From positions 1-39,511 of the forward strand of contig NZ_DAMBQF010000023.1 of the NCBI RefSeq assembly GCF_032062245.1: a stretch of DNA of 39,511 nucleotides. Direction: 5' to 3'. The stretch comes from Soonwooa sp032062245 (GTDB taxonomy: Bacteria; Bacteroidota; Bacteroidia; Flavobacteriales; Weeksellaceae). This document shows, piece by piece, positions 26,686 to 35,247 of this stretch. Every line of letters begins with the position of its first letter. The first letter of the stretch is position 1. The notes beneath the pieces are model-generated. The model was not told the DNA's origin. It ran no database searches and worked only from the letters and a program-made list of their open reading frames with translations. A program made the translations under genes and the position numbers.

Positions 26686-27627
26686 ATGTCAGATCTACAA
26701 CCCAGCTATCTATTTTCCACAAGAACAAGTAGAGTCTTAGCTGAAAAAATCGCAGAAAATTACGGTCAAGAACTTGGTCACATCATTATTCAAGACTTTA
26801 GCGATGGCGAGTTCGAGCCTGTTTTAGAACAATCTGTAAGAGGAGGACGTGTATTTTTAATCGGTTCTACTTTTCCTCCAGCAGACAATCTTTTAGAACT
26901 TTTGTTAATGATTGACGCTGCTAAAAGAGCTTCTGCTAAAAACATTACTGTCGTACTTCCATATTACGGTTTGGCAAGACAAGACAGAAAGGACAAACCA
27001 AGAGCACCAATCGGTGCAAAACTAGTAGCGAATCTTTTAACCGCTGCAGGCGCTACAAGAATCATGACAATGGATCTACACGCTGATCAAATCCAAGGTT
27101 TCTTCGAAATTCCTGTTGATCACCTTTATGCTTCTACTATTTTTGTAGACTACATCCAGTCACTTAATCTTGATGATTTAACAATTGCTTCACCAGACAT
27201 GGGCGGTGCAAAAAGAGCAAAAAACTACGCAAGTCATCTAGGAGCTGAAGTTGTTATTTGTTATAAGGAAAGAAAAAAAGCTAACGTTGTTGAAGAAATG
27301 TTGTTAATTGGTGACGTAACCAACAAAAACGTTATCCTTATCGATGACATGATTGACACAGCTGGTACACTTTGCAAAGCGGCTGACATCCTAATGGAAA
27401 AAGGTGCAAAATCTGTGAGAGCTATTGCAACGCATCCAGTTTTATCAGGAAAAGCTTATGATAATATCCAGAATTCTCAAATTTCGGAAGTTATTGTGAC
27501 AGATTCTATACCAATTAAAGAAGGTTTATCATCAAAAATAAAAGTATTGAGCTGTGCACCACTTTTCGCAGACGTTATGAAAAGTGTACACGAGCATCAT
27601 TCTATTAGTGATAAATTTATCATCTAA
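26686..27627 (+). CDS. prs: Ribose-phosphate pyrophosphokinase (PRPP synthetase)
   Basis: The enzyme makes 5-phosphoribosyl-1-diphosphate from ribose 5-phosphate and ATP for nucleotide, His and Trp synthesis. The 313-residue protein has YLFSTRTSRVLAEKIAENYG at the start, the ATP/Mg loop DLHADQIQGFFEIPVDHLYA, SPDMGGAKRAKNYAS, and the PRPP-binding motif VILIDDMIDTAGT at 216-228. The frame is open for 14 more codons upstream, but MSDLQPSYLFS at 26686 matches the family start and the promoter box lies inside the extension. The next gene is L25, a neighbour of prs in many bacteria. Confidence 0.96.
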   Translation: MSDLQPSYLFSTRTSRVLAEKIAENYGQELGHIIIQDFSDGEFEPVLEQSVRGGRVFLIGSTFPPADNLLELLLMIDAAKRASAKNITVVLPYYGLARQDRKDKPRAPIGAKLVANLLTAAGATRIMTMDLHADQIQGFFEIPVDHLYASTIFVDYIQSLNLDDLTIASPDMGGAKRAKNYASHLGAEVVICYKERKKANVVEEMLLIGDVTNKNVILIDDMIDTAGTLCKAADILMEKGAKSVRAIATHPVLSGKAYDNIQNSQISEVIVTDSIPIKEGLSSKIKVLSCAPLFADVMKSVHEHHSISDKFII

Positions 27628-27659
27628 AAATAAACATTTCGCATTTTCAGAAAATTCTG

Positions 27660-27667
27660 TATATTTG
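27660..27667 (+). promoter_or_regulatory. -7 box of the L25 gene
   Basis: TATATTTG fits TAnnTTTG. A weak TTTC stands where the -33 TTTG would be. The leader would be about 20 nt. Confidence 0.55.
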
Positions 27668-27694
27668 CAGACTTAAAATTTAAACATTTTTAAA

Positions 27695-28351
27695 ATGAAA
27701 TCTATTACAATTCAAGGTACAAAAAGAGAAAACGTGGGCAAAAAGTCTACTAAAGCTTTACGTGATGCTGAATTAGTTCCTTGTGTTGTTTACGGAGGTA
27801 CAGAAACTTTGAACTTCTCTGCTGAAGAGAAAGCTTTCAAAGGATTAGTATATACTCCTGAAGCACACACGGTATCTATTGAGGTTGATGGTCAAACGAT
27901 CGCTGCTGTACTTCAGGACATCCAGTTCCACCCAATTACTGACAAAATTTTACACGCTGACTTCTATCAATTAGCTGCTGACAAGCCAGTTATCATGGAA
28001 GTTCCTGTAAGAATTACAGGTCGTGCAAAAGGTGTTGTTTCTGGTGGTGTTTTAAGACAAACTTATCGTAAGTTGAAAGTTAAAGCTATCCCAGCTAACT
28101 TACCTGACGAAGTTGTTGTTGACGTTACTCCTCTTAAAATTGGTAACAAACTTTATGTTGGTTCTATCAAGAACGAACAATACACTTTCATGCACCCAGA
28201 CAACGCAGTTATCGTAGCTGTTAAGATGTCTAGAAATGCAATGAAAGGTGGTGCTGCTGCTCAAGATGAAGAAGATGAAGAAGAAGCTGCAGAAGTTAGA
28301 GATCAAAATCCTGATGTACCTACAACAGAAGAGAAATCTACTGAAGCTTAA
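27695..28351 (+). CDS. rplY: 50S ribosomal protein L25/general stress protein Ctc
   Basis: This is the long (Ctc/TL5) form of L25, which binds 5S rRNA. The 218-residue protein has the N-terminal L25 domain (about 1-93, with RENVGKKSTKALRDAELVPCVVYGG and DIQFHPITDKILHADFYQL), then the TL5 C-terminal beta domain (about 95-185, ending MHPDNAVIVAVKM). The last 30 residues form a strongly acidic tail (AQDEEDEEEAAEVRD), common in Bacteroidota. It stands between prs and the GH3 gene with its own promoter and terminator. Confidence 0.95.
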   Translation: MKSITIQGTKRENVGKKSTKALRDAELVPCVVYGGTETLNFSAEEKAFKGLVYTPEAHTVSIEVDGQTIAAVLQDIQFHPITDKILHADFYQLAADKPVIMEVPVRITGRAKGVVSGGVLRQTYRKLKVKAIPANLPDEVVVDVTPLKIGNKLYVGSIKNEQYTFMHPDNAVIVAVKMSRNAMKGGAAAQDEEDEEEAAEVRDQNPDVPTTEEKSTEA

Positions 28352-28382
28352 TGTTTTTTTAAAGAATTTTATTCTAAATATA

Positions 28383-28413
28383 AAACCTGTAGCAATGCTG
28401 CAGGTTTTTTTGT
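28383..28413 (+). terminator. Terminator of the L25 gene
   Basis: AAACCTGTAGC and GCTGCAGGTTT form a hairpin with one G-U pair, followed by a run of T. It begins 31 bases after the L25 stop. Confidence 0.85.
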
Positions 28414-28467
28414 TTTAAAAATCTTGTTAAATCTAATTTTCAACTAACAAAATAAGCTCAAAATTAT

Positions 28468-28475
28468 TATATTTG
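28468..28475 (+). promoter_or_regulatory. -7 box placed for a leaderless GH3 transcript
   Basis: TATATTTG ends five bases before the GH3 ATG at 28481. With the normal distance of about six bases to the start of transcription the mRNA would begin at or next to the start codon. Confidence 0.5.
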
Positions 28476-28480
28476 TTGAT

Positions 28481-30001
28481 ATGGCGACCAAAGCAATGTT
28501 CAACACCGTAGTTAATTGGTTTATTCGACAACGAATAGACCAAATCAATAATTTTATAGATCATCCTATAGAAACTCAAAAAGGTGTTTTATTCTCGCAA
28601 TTGTTTCACGCCGAAGATACTGTTTACGGGAAAAATTATGGGTTTAAAGACATTTCGAATTATCGAGATTTTCAAAACAATGTCCCAATTGTAACCTACG
28701 AAGATTACGAGCCTTATATCGAAAAAGCTCGCCAAGGCATGAAGGATATTATTTGGCCTGGACAAATTAAACATTTTGCAAAATCTTCTGGGACAACTAA
28801 TGCCAAAAGCAAATTCATTCCTATTTCTGATGAAAGTCTCGAGGATTGTCATTACAAAGCTGGGAAAGATTTAATTTCGATTTATGTCAACAACCATCCA
28901 GAAAGTGGTTTATTCCAACATAAAAATTTAAGACTTGGTGGAAGTTCAGAAATGTATCAAAACTTCAATACAAAATTTGGCGACCTTTCTGCAATTCTTA
29001 TTGAAAACTTACCTTTTTGGGTAGAAATCATCAATACACCGAGCAAAAAAGTATCGTTAATGTCCGAATGGGAAAGCAAGCTAAAAGCCATCGTTTCCGA
29101 AGTTGTTAAACAAGATGTCGGCAGTTTAACAGGCGTCCCAAGTTGGATGATGGTACTTCTACGTCGAGTTCTTCACGACTCTAACCAACAATACATTACG
29201 GATCTTTGGCCAAATTTGGAAGTATTTTTTCACGGTGGAATTAGTTTTAAACCTTATTGCGATCAATACAACCAAATTACAGGAAAGCCTATTCGTTATT
29301 ACGAAATCTACAATGCTTCGGAAGGATTTTTCGCCATTCAAGATAGATCTGATAGCGACGAAATGTTATTAATGTTGGATTACGGCATTTTCTACGAATT
29401 TATTCCGATGGATACTTTCGGAACAAGTTTACAAAAAGCGATTCCTCTTTCGGAAGTTGAACTTCATAAAAACTACGCCATGGTGATTACAACCAACGGC
29501 GGACTTTGGCGTTACATGATTGGCGACACGGTGAAATTCACTTCATTGAGTCCTTTCAGAATTAAAATCGCTGGTCGTACCAAACATTATATCAATGCTT
29601 TTGGTGAAGAATTGATGATCGATAATGTCGAATATGCAATTGCGAAAGCTTGTCGCGAGACCAACGCTTTTGTGTCGGATTTTACTGGCGCACCTGTTTT
29701 TATGACGGGTAATGAAAGCGGCGCACACGAATGGATTTTCGAATTCACTTCTCATCCAGAATCTTTGGATAGTTTTATTAATATTTTTGATGAAACTTTA
29801 AAAACCCTTAACTCCGATTACGAAGCAAAACGTTACAACAACATTACACTAAAACGTCCTGTTGTCCACATTGCAAAACCGAAACTTTTCTACCAATGGA
29901 TGTCAAATCGTGGTAAATTAGGAGGACAAAATAAAGTCCCAAGATTGAGTAACGACCGCGAATATATTGATCCGCTTTTAGTTTTAAATCAAGAAATGTA
30001 A
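28481..30001 (+). CDS. GH3 family acyl-acid amido synthetase-like protein
   Basis: A 506-residue member of the GH3 family, adenylate-forming enzymes that in plants couple acidic hormones to amino acids. Bacteroidota carry many such genes of unknown substrate. Visible motifs are the ATP loop KSSGTTNAKSKFIP (101-114), YNASEGFFAIQ (the YxxSEG motif) and GGLWRYMIGDTVKF with the conserved D, followed by the hinge IAGRTKHYINAFGEEL. The C-terminal subdomain, which moves between half-reactions, covers about 380-506. It ends directly against the stop codon of the convergent DUF445 gene. Its small-molecule product cannot be read from sequence. Confidence 0.88.
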   Translation: MATKAMFNTVVNWFIRQRIDQINNFIDHPIETQKGVLFSQLFHAEDTVYGKNYGFKDISNYRDFQNNVPIVTYEDYEPYIEKARQGMKDIIWPGQIKHFAKSSGTTNAKSKFIPISDESLEDCHYKAGKDLISIYVNNHPESGLFQHKNLRLGGSSEMYQNFNTKFGDLSAILIENLPFWVEIINTPSKKVSLMSEWESKLKAIVSEVVKQDVGSLTGVPSWMMVLLRRVLHDSNQQYITDLWPNLEVFFHGGISFKPYCDQYNQITGKPIRYYEIYNASEGFFAIQDRSDSDEMLLMLDYGIFYEFIPMDTFGTSLQKAIPLSEVELHKNYAMVITTNGGLWRYMIGDTVKFTSLSPFRIKIAGRTKHYINAFGEELMIDNVEYAIAKACRETNAFVSDFTGAPVFMTGNESGAHEWIFEFTSHPESLDSFINIFDETLKTLNSDYEAKRYNNITLKRPVVHIAKPKLFYQWMSNRGKLGGQNKVPRLSNDREYIDPLLVLNQEM

Positions 30002-31243
30002 TTATAGAAACTGCGCCACAGTATAAATTAGAAGTCCAACCAAACCGCCAACAATAGTCCCATTAATACGGATAAATTGCAGATCTTTTCCAACTTCCAG
30101 TTCTAGTTTTCGACTAAGCTCTTTTCCTTCCCAGTTTCCGACTGTATTACTGATAAGATTTCCAGCTTCTTTAGTATTTTTTAAAATGTATTTGTAAGCC
30201 GTTAATCGAATCCAATTGTCAATTTTCTTTTGTAGAACTTCATCATTTTGAAGATTATTGGATAACTCGCTAAGATTTTTTTTGATATAAATTTTTAAAC
30301 TTGACGTCTCAGAAGTTAATTCTATACGCAGAGAATCTTTAATAGACAACCAAATATCAGACGCATATTCATTGAGTTTCTTACCATTCAAAAATTCATT
30401 TTTAATAACATCAAATTCATTTTCCCATTTCGCTTCCGTTTTTATTTCGTCCGCAAAAACCAAAAGTTTCGACGTAATTTCTTTTCGCAAAGGATGTTGT
30501 TGATCATTCTCAATTTCTTCAAAATAATGGCTTAAACCCGAGACAATCTTCTCCGAAATTTTTCGGTCAACAGATTTAGGAACGAAAAAATAACTTTCTT
30601 TTTCAACACGTTCATCCACCATTTGTTGGTTTTGAAGAATATAAGTTTTAATCTGACCACTTAGATTTGTAATCAAAGTTTCATGATCATTTTTCTGAAT
30701 AAGATATTCCAAACCATTACCAAGAAGTTTATTAACTTTAATAGAAGCCGTCATGCCTTTTACCTTGTTCGAAATAAAATTGACAACCTCTTTATCATCC
30801 AATTTTAATAAAATATCGAGCAAAATATTGGAACCTTCATTCACAAACAAATCCTGATTTTTCTCTTTACCAATCCATTCTCCTGCAAATCCTGAGACTT
30901 TTAATTTTAGAATATAAGGTCGAATATTTTCTGGTACTAAAAAATTATCAACAACAAAATTCCCTAGATTATCACCGATTTTTGCTTTACTATTTTCTAT
31001 CAAATTAGTGTGCGGAATCTTAAGTCCCATCGGATGATGAAACAAAGCCGTCACTGCAAACCAATCCGCCAAAGCACCAACCATCGCCGCTTCCGAGAAA
31101 GCACGAATGTAACCAACCCAATGCGATGGCGTCGATTTTTGAATTATATTCATGATGATAAATGTGATAGCCATCAACAAGAATAATCCCGTTGCTAGCA
31201 ACTTATAATTTCGAAGTTGTATTTTTTTTTCAGAATCTGTCAT
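30002..31243 (-). CDS. DUF445 family membrane protein
   Basis: A 413-residue protein of the DUF445 (YheB/YjiN-like) family with unknown function. Helices lie near both ends (about 13-32 and 393-412). After the first comes the family signature, YIRAFSEAAMVGALADWFAVTALFHHPMGLKIPHTNLI, then KAKIGDNLGNFV. The large middle part is rich in charged residues and probably helical, lying in the cytoplasm. Homologues have been tied to the cell envelope without firm proof. On the minus strand 31273-31280 reads TACATTTG, a fitting -7 box 29 bases before the ATG. It is divergent from sufS and convergent with GH3. Confidence 0.9.
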   Translation of the reverse strand: MTDSEKKIQLRNYKLLATGLFLLMAITFIIMNIIQKSTPSHWVGYIRAFSEAAMVGALADWFAVTALFHHPMGLKIPHTNLIENSKAKIGDNLGNFVVDNFLVPENIRPYILKLKVSGFAGEWIGKEKNQDLFVNEGSNILLDILLKLDDKEVVNFISNKVKGMTASIKVNKLLGNGLEYLIQKNDHETLITNLSGQIKTYILQNQQMVDERVEKESYFFVPKSVDRKISEKIVSGLSHYFEEIENDQQHPLRKEITSKLLVFADEIKTEAKWENEFDVIKNEFLNGKKLNEYASDIWLSIKDSLRIELTSETSSLKIYIKKNLSELSNNLQNDEVLQKKIDNWIRLTAYKYILKNTKEAGNLISNTVGNWEGKELSRKLELEVGKDLQFIRINGTIVGGLVGLLIYTVAQFL

Positions 31244-31349
31244 AGTTTTGATGTATCAAATAGCTTTCCAAACAAATGTAAGTTTTCTATTTGACTATTT
31301 AAAAATTATGATTTAAAACCAATTTAAACTTCATTAATAATATTTGCCG

Positions 31350-31357
31350 TAACTTTG
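31350..31357 (+). promoter_or_regulatory. -7 box of sufS
   Basis: TAACTTTG fits TAnnTTTG and lies 20 bases before the sufS ATG. No clear -33 TTG at 19 bases. Confidence 0.5.
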
Positions 31358-31377
31358 AAGCATTCTAAATAAAGAAC

Positions 31378-32598
31378 ATGTTAGACATTCAAAATATAAG
31401 AAACCAATTCCCAATTTTAGACCAAGAAATCAACGGAAAACCTCTTGTTTACTTGGATAACGGTGCGTCTTCTCAGAAGCCAATTTCGGTTTTAGAGACT
31501 TGGGAAAAATACTATACAACGATTAACGCCAACGTACATCGCGGCATCCATACCTTGAGTCAACTTGCAACAACCGAAATGGAGTTGGCAAGACAAAAGG
31601 TTCAGAAATTCATTAATGCAAAGCACGAATACGAAGTTATTTTCACAAAAGGTACGACCGAAGGCATCAATTTGATTGCTTATGCGATTACGAATTTGAT
31701 TAAAAAAGATGACGAAATCATTATTTCGTATCTAGAACACCATTCGAATATTGTTCCGTGGCAAATGCTTTGCGAGAGAACTGGTGCGAAACTTCGCATT
31801 ATTCCGATGGACGAAAATGGCATTTTACAAATCGATGTTTTGGATTCTTGGTTAAATGAAAAAACGAAAATAGTTTCTTTAAATCAAATTTCAAATGCGC
31901 TTGGCGTTATCAATCCTGTTGAAGAAGTTATTACAAAAACTAGAAAACTGTCAAATGCTTTCGTATTAATCGATGCAGCACAATCTTCACCACATTTGCG
32001 ATTGGACGTTCAGAAGATGGATTGCGACTTCCTTGTTTTTTCTGGACACAAAATGTACGCACCAATGGGAACCGGGATTTTGTACGGAAAAGAGTCTTCA
32101 TTAAATAAACTTCAACCTTTCCACGGTGGCGGCGAGATGATTGCAACTTGTAGTTTTGAAAAGACAACTTACGCTGATTTACCTTTCCGTTTTGAAGCCG
32201 GAACACCCAATGTTGGTGGCAATATCGCACTTGGCGCAGCCATCGACTTCATGGAATCTGTAGGTCTCGAAAATATCCAACAACACGAACATTCTTTACT
32301 AGAATATGCGCAAAGACATTTATTAGAAATCGAAGGCTTAAGAATTTATGCTGAAAAAGCCAATCGTGCTGGCGCCATTTCTTTTAATCTAGAAGGCGTT
32401 GGGATTTCGTCGGATGTAGGGATGATTCTCGACAAACAAGGAATTGCCGTAAGAACTGGTCATCACTGTGCGCAACCGATTATGGCGTATTTTGATATCG
32501 CAGGAACGGTAAGAGCAAGTTTCGCAGTTTACAATAAGTTTGAAGAAATCGACAGATTGGTCGAAGGCGTTAAAAAAGCGCAACGAATGTTAGCTTAA
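31378..32598 (+). CDS. sufS: Cysteine desulfurase SufS
   Basis: A PLP enzyme that takes sulfur from cysteine for Fe-S cluster assembly, passing it to SufE. The 406-residue length is normal for the SufS (group II) class. Key residues are visible: VHRGIHTLSQLAT near the N-terminus, the PLP-contacting LEHHSNIVPWQ, the Schiff-base lysine in FSGHKMYAPMG (K225), and the persulfide cysteine in RTGHHCAQP (C364). The short loop around the cysteine is typical for group II enzymes, which depend on SufE. It is monocistronic here, with its own promoter and terminator; no sufB, C or D gene is in the window. Confidence 0.94.
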   Translation: MLDIQNIRNQFPILDQEINGKPLVYLDNGASSQKPISVLETWEKYYTTINANVHRGIHTLSQLATTEMELARQKVQKFINAKHEYEVIFTKGTTEGINLIAYAITNLIKKDDEIIISYLEHHSNIVPWQMLCERTGAKLRIIPMDENGILQIDVLDSWLNEKTKIVSLNQISNALGVINPVEEVITKTRKLSNAFVLIDAAQSSPHLRLDVQKMDCDFLVFSGHKMYAPMGTGILYGKESSLNKLQPFHGGGEMIATCSFEKTTYADLPFRFEAGTPNVGGNIALGAAIDFMESVGLENIQQHEHSLLEYAQRHLLEIEGLRIYAEKANRAGAISFNLEGVGISSDVGMILDKQGIAVRTGHHCAQPIMAYFDIAGTVRASFAVYNKFEEIDRLVEGVKKAQRMLA

Positions 32599-32618
32599 CA
32601 ACTAAAAAATATAATCTG

Positions 32619-32647
32619 AAAATCCTCCCAACTTGCGGAGGATTTTT
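32619..32647 (+). terminator. Terminator of sufS
   Basis: AAAATCCTCC (32619-32628) pairs perfectly with GGAGGATTTT (32637-32646), with an 8-base loop. The T tract continues for one base. Confidence 0.85.
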
Positions 32648-32652
32648 GCTTT

Positions 32653-32686
32653 CTATGACAAAAAATGTTGTGGCATAGGAATTGTG
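32653..32686 (+). promoter_or_regulatory. Candidate sigma-54-like promoter with dyad upstream of lon
   Basis: TGGCA-N6-TTGTG at 32671-32686 has the spacing of a sigma-54 -24/-12 promoter (GG-N10-G; the final C of GC is replaced by T). It overlaps the right arm of an imperfect dyad, CTATGACA (32653-32660) and TGGCATAG (32671-32678). No TAnnTTTG box is present upstream of lon. The leader would be about 90 nt. Confidence 0.35.
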
Positions 32687-32712
32687 AAATTATACGACTC
32701 AATATATAATCG

Positions 32713-32747
32713 ACTTATTATCCGCAATTTATAGAAAGATAATAAGT
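32713..32747 (+). repeat. Perfect 10-bp inverted repeat in the lon leader
   Basis: ACTTATTATC (32713-32722) and GATAATAAGT (32738-32747) are perfectly complementary across a 15-base spacer, 41 bases before the lon start. No T run follows, so this is not a terminator. An AT-rich stem of this type in the leader of a heat-responsive gene could be an RNA thermometer or a protein site; neither is shown. Confidence 0.6.
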
Positions 32748-32762
32748 TATCACCTTAAAGAA

Positions 32763-32777
32763 ATGACAATTTGTCAT
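32763..32777 (+). promoter_or_regulatory. Palindromic candidate operator in front of lon
   Basis: ATGACAA-T-TTGTCAT is a perfect 7-bp palindrome around one base, ending 11 bases before the lon ATG. The core GACAA-W-TTGTC recurs upstream of htpG at 35361-35371, which favours a common repressor or activator. Confidence 0.5.
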
Positions 32778-32788
32778 CATCATACATT

Positions 32789-35185
32789 ATGACAGAATTT
32801 GAAGATATCAACTTTGACGCTATTTTGGAAGACGGATTCGGATTAGTTGCTGAAGAAATTAATATTTCGGAACCAACTGAAAAAGAATTAGACCAAGAGA
32901 TGTACGCTATTTTGCCAGTGCGCAATATGGTGATGTTCCCAAAAGTTGTAACACCAATTACCGCAGGACGCGAAAAATCAAAAAAACTATTGGAAGATGC
33001 GATGCAATCTAACCACCTGGTTGGGATTTTGACTCAGAAAAACCCGAATGAAGATAATCCTGCTGATAAAGATCTTTACACAATTGGAACTTTAGCGAAA
33101 GTTGTAAAAATCATAAAACTTCCTGAAGGCAATATCACGGCGATAACTCGAGGAATCAAACGTTTCAAAATCAAAAATTTTGAAGGACGCGATCCTTATT
33201 TAACAGCGAAATTAACGCTTATAAAAGACACTAATTCTCGCAACAAAGAAGAATTTGAAGCTTTGATAGAGAACATCAAAGACTTGGCGATGAAGATTAT
33301 CGAAATCAATCCTAACATCCCAAATGCCGCAAATTTCGCGATTAAAAACATTAATGAAGCAGAGGATTTACTCAACTTTATTGCAGCGAATGGTAATTTT
33401 ACTTTTGAGAAAAAGCAACGTCTTTTAGAAGAAAAATCTTTAGCAAAACGTGCCGAATTGCTTTATGAAATGATGCATGAAGATTTCCGTCTTTTAGAAT
33501 TAAAAAATCTAATTCATCAAAAGACGAGTAAAGATCTTGACAAGCAACAACGCGAATATTTCCTTAACCAACAGATAAGAACTATCCAAGAAGAATTGGG
33601 TGGCGGTCCAGATTCTGACGTTGACGAGTTCAAAAATAAAGCAGCAAAACTAAAATGGCCAGCAGATGTGGAAACGCATTTCCAAAAAGAATTGCAACGT
33701 CTACAACGCCAACACCCGAATTCACCAGATTACAACGTACAACGTAATTATTTGGATTTCTTCACGGACTTACCTTGGGAAAAATATTCTAAAGACGTTT
33801 TCGATTTAAAGAAAGCCGAAAAGATTTTGGACAAAGAGCATTTCGGTTTAGAAGATATTAAAAAAAGAATTTTGGAACACATCGCTGTTCTAAAACTAAA
33901 AAGCGATATGAAGTCGCCAATCCTTTGTCTTTCTGGCCCTCCAGGCGTTGGTAAAACTTCGCTAGGAAAGTCGATTGCTGATGCTTTGGGAAGAAAATAC
34001 GTTCGCGTTTCTTTGGGTGGTCTTCACGACGAATCTGAAATCCGCGGTCACAGAAAAACCTATATTGGTGCGATGGCAGGTCGAATTCTTCAATCTGTTA
34101 AAAAATCTGGAACATCAAATCCTGTGATTATTTTGGACGAAATAGACAAACTCGGAAAAGGTATGCATGGCGATCCAAGTTCTGCGATGTTAGAAGTTTT
34201 GGATCCAGAACAAAACAACAGTTTCTATGATAACTTCTTGGAAATGGGTTACGATTTGTCGAAAGTGATGTTCATTGCGACAGCCAACAACCTTGGCGAT
34301 ATCCAACGTCCACTTTTGGATCGTATGGAATTGATTAGCATTGCTGGCTATACGTTAGAAGAAAAAATCGAAATCGCAAAACGTCACCTTATCAAAAAAC
34401 AACTTTCAGAAACTGGTTTGGAAGCAAAAGCTTTTAAACTAGGAAATCCTGAAATCAAACATATCATCGATGCGCACACGTCTGAAAGTGGTGTCCGAAC
34501 TTTAGAAAAGCGTATTGCATCCATCGCACGTTGGGTAGCTTTACAAATCGCTATGGAAAATGACTACGATCCGAAAATTTCTGTTGAGAAAATCGACGAA
34601 ATATTGGGCGTTCCGCGTCCTAGCACGTTGTCCGAAGTCAGCAAAGTTCCTGGCGTTGTGACAGGTTTGGCTTGGACCAGCGTCGGTGGCGACATCTTGT
34701 TTATCGAGAGTATTTTATCCAAAGGCAAAGGTACTTTGACGATGACAGGTAACCTCGGCAACGTGATGAAGGAGTCGGCGACGATTGCGCTAGAATACAT
34801 CAAAGCACATTATGAAGAACTAGGAATTAGCGCCGAAGATTTAGAAAGCAAAAACATCCACGTCCACGTTCCAGAAGGTGCTACGCCAAAAGACGGACCG
34901 TCGGCTGGTATCGCAATGTTGACGTCGATGGTGTCGAGTTACAAAAACAAATCTGTAAAACCTCATTTAGCGATGACTGGCGAGATCACACTTCGTGGAA
35001 AAGTCCTGCCAGTGGGCGGTATCAAAGAAAAGCTTTTGGCGGCTGCGCGTGCTGGCATCAAAGAAGTTATTCTTTGCGAAGTTAACCGAAAAGACGTCGA
35101 AGAAATCAACAAAGACTATCTAAAACACCTGAAAGTCAATTACGTAAGCAAAATGAGCGAAGTCGTAGATTTAGCAATTGTTTAA
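32789..35185 (+). CDS. lon: ATP-dependent protease Lon
   Basis: Lon unfolds and degrades damaged and regulatory proteins in the cytoplasm. The 798-residue protein has the N-terminal substrate domain (ILPVRNMVMFPKVVTPI near 40), a coiled-coil region to about 300, the AAA+ domain with Walker A GPPGVGKT (383-390) and Walker B VIILDEIDKL, and the protease domain with the Ser-Lys dyad, S705 in KDGPSAGIAM and K748 in GGIKEKLLAA. The start is ATG at 32789; a TTG six codons upstream overlaps the palindrome and is unlikely. It has a long leader with three inverted repeats and is followed by its own terminator. Neighbouring htpG shares a regulatory motif. Confidence 0.96.
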   Translation: MTEFEDINFDAILEDGFGLVAEEINISEPTEKELDQEMYAILPVRNMVMFPKVVTPITAGREKSKKLLEDAMQSNHLVGILTQKNPNEDNPADKDLYTIGTLAKVVKIIKLPEGNITAITRGIKRFKIKNFEGRDPYLTAKLTLIKDTNSRNKEEFEALIENIKDLAMKIIEINPNIPNAANFAIKNINEAEDLLNFIAANGNFTFEKKQRLLEEKSLAKRAELLYEMMHEDFRLLELKNLIHQKTSKDLDKQQREYFLNQQIRTIQEELGGGPDSDVDEFKNKAAKLKWPADVETHFQKELQRLQRQHPNSPDYNVQRNYLDFFTDLPWEKYSKDVFDLKKAEKILDKEHFGLEDIKKRILEHIAVLKLKSDMKSPILCLSGPPGVGKTSLGKSIADALGRKYVRVSLGGLHDESEIRGHRKTYIGAMAGRILQSVKKSGTSNPVIILDEIDKLGKGMHGDPSSAMLEVLDPEQNNSFYDNFLEMGYDLSKVMFIATANNLGDIQRPLLDRMELISIAGYTLEEKIEIAKRHLIKKQLSETGLEAKAFKLGNPEIKHIIDAHTSESGVRTLEKRIASIARWVALQIAMENDYDPKISVEKIDEILGVPRPSTLSEVSKVPGVVTGLAWTSVGGDILFIESILSKGKGTLTMTGNLGNVMKESATIALEYIKAHYEELGISAEDLESKNIHVHVPEGATPKDGPSAGIAMLTSMVSSYKNKSVKPHLAMTGEITLRGKVLPVGGIKEKLLAAARAGIKEVILCEVNRKDVEEINKDYLKHLKVNYVSKMSEVVDLAIV

Positions 35186-35203
35186 ATTTTTCATATCTAT
35201 ATA

Positions 35204-35237
35204 AAAAAAGGATTCTAAGCAGTTAGAGTCCTTTTTT
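35204..35237 (+). terminator. Terminator of lon
   Basis: AAAAAAGGATTCTAA (35204-35218) pairs with TTAGAGTCCTTTTTT (35223-35237) with one G-U pair and a 4-base loop. The stem end doubles as the T tract. Confidence 0.85.
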
Positions 35238-35247
35238 ATTTCTATTA

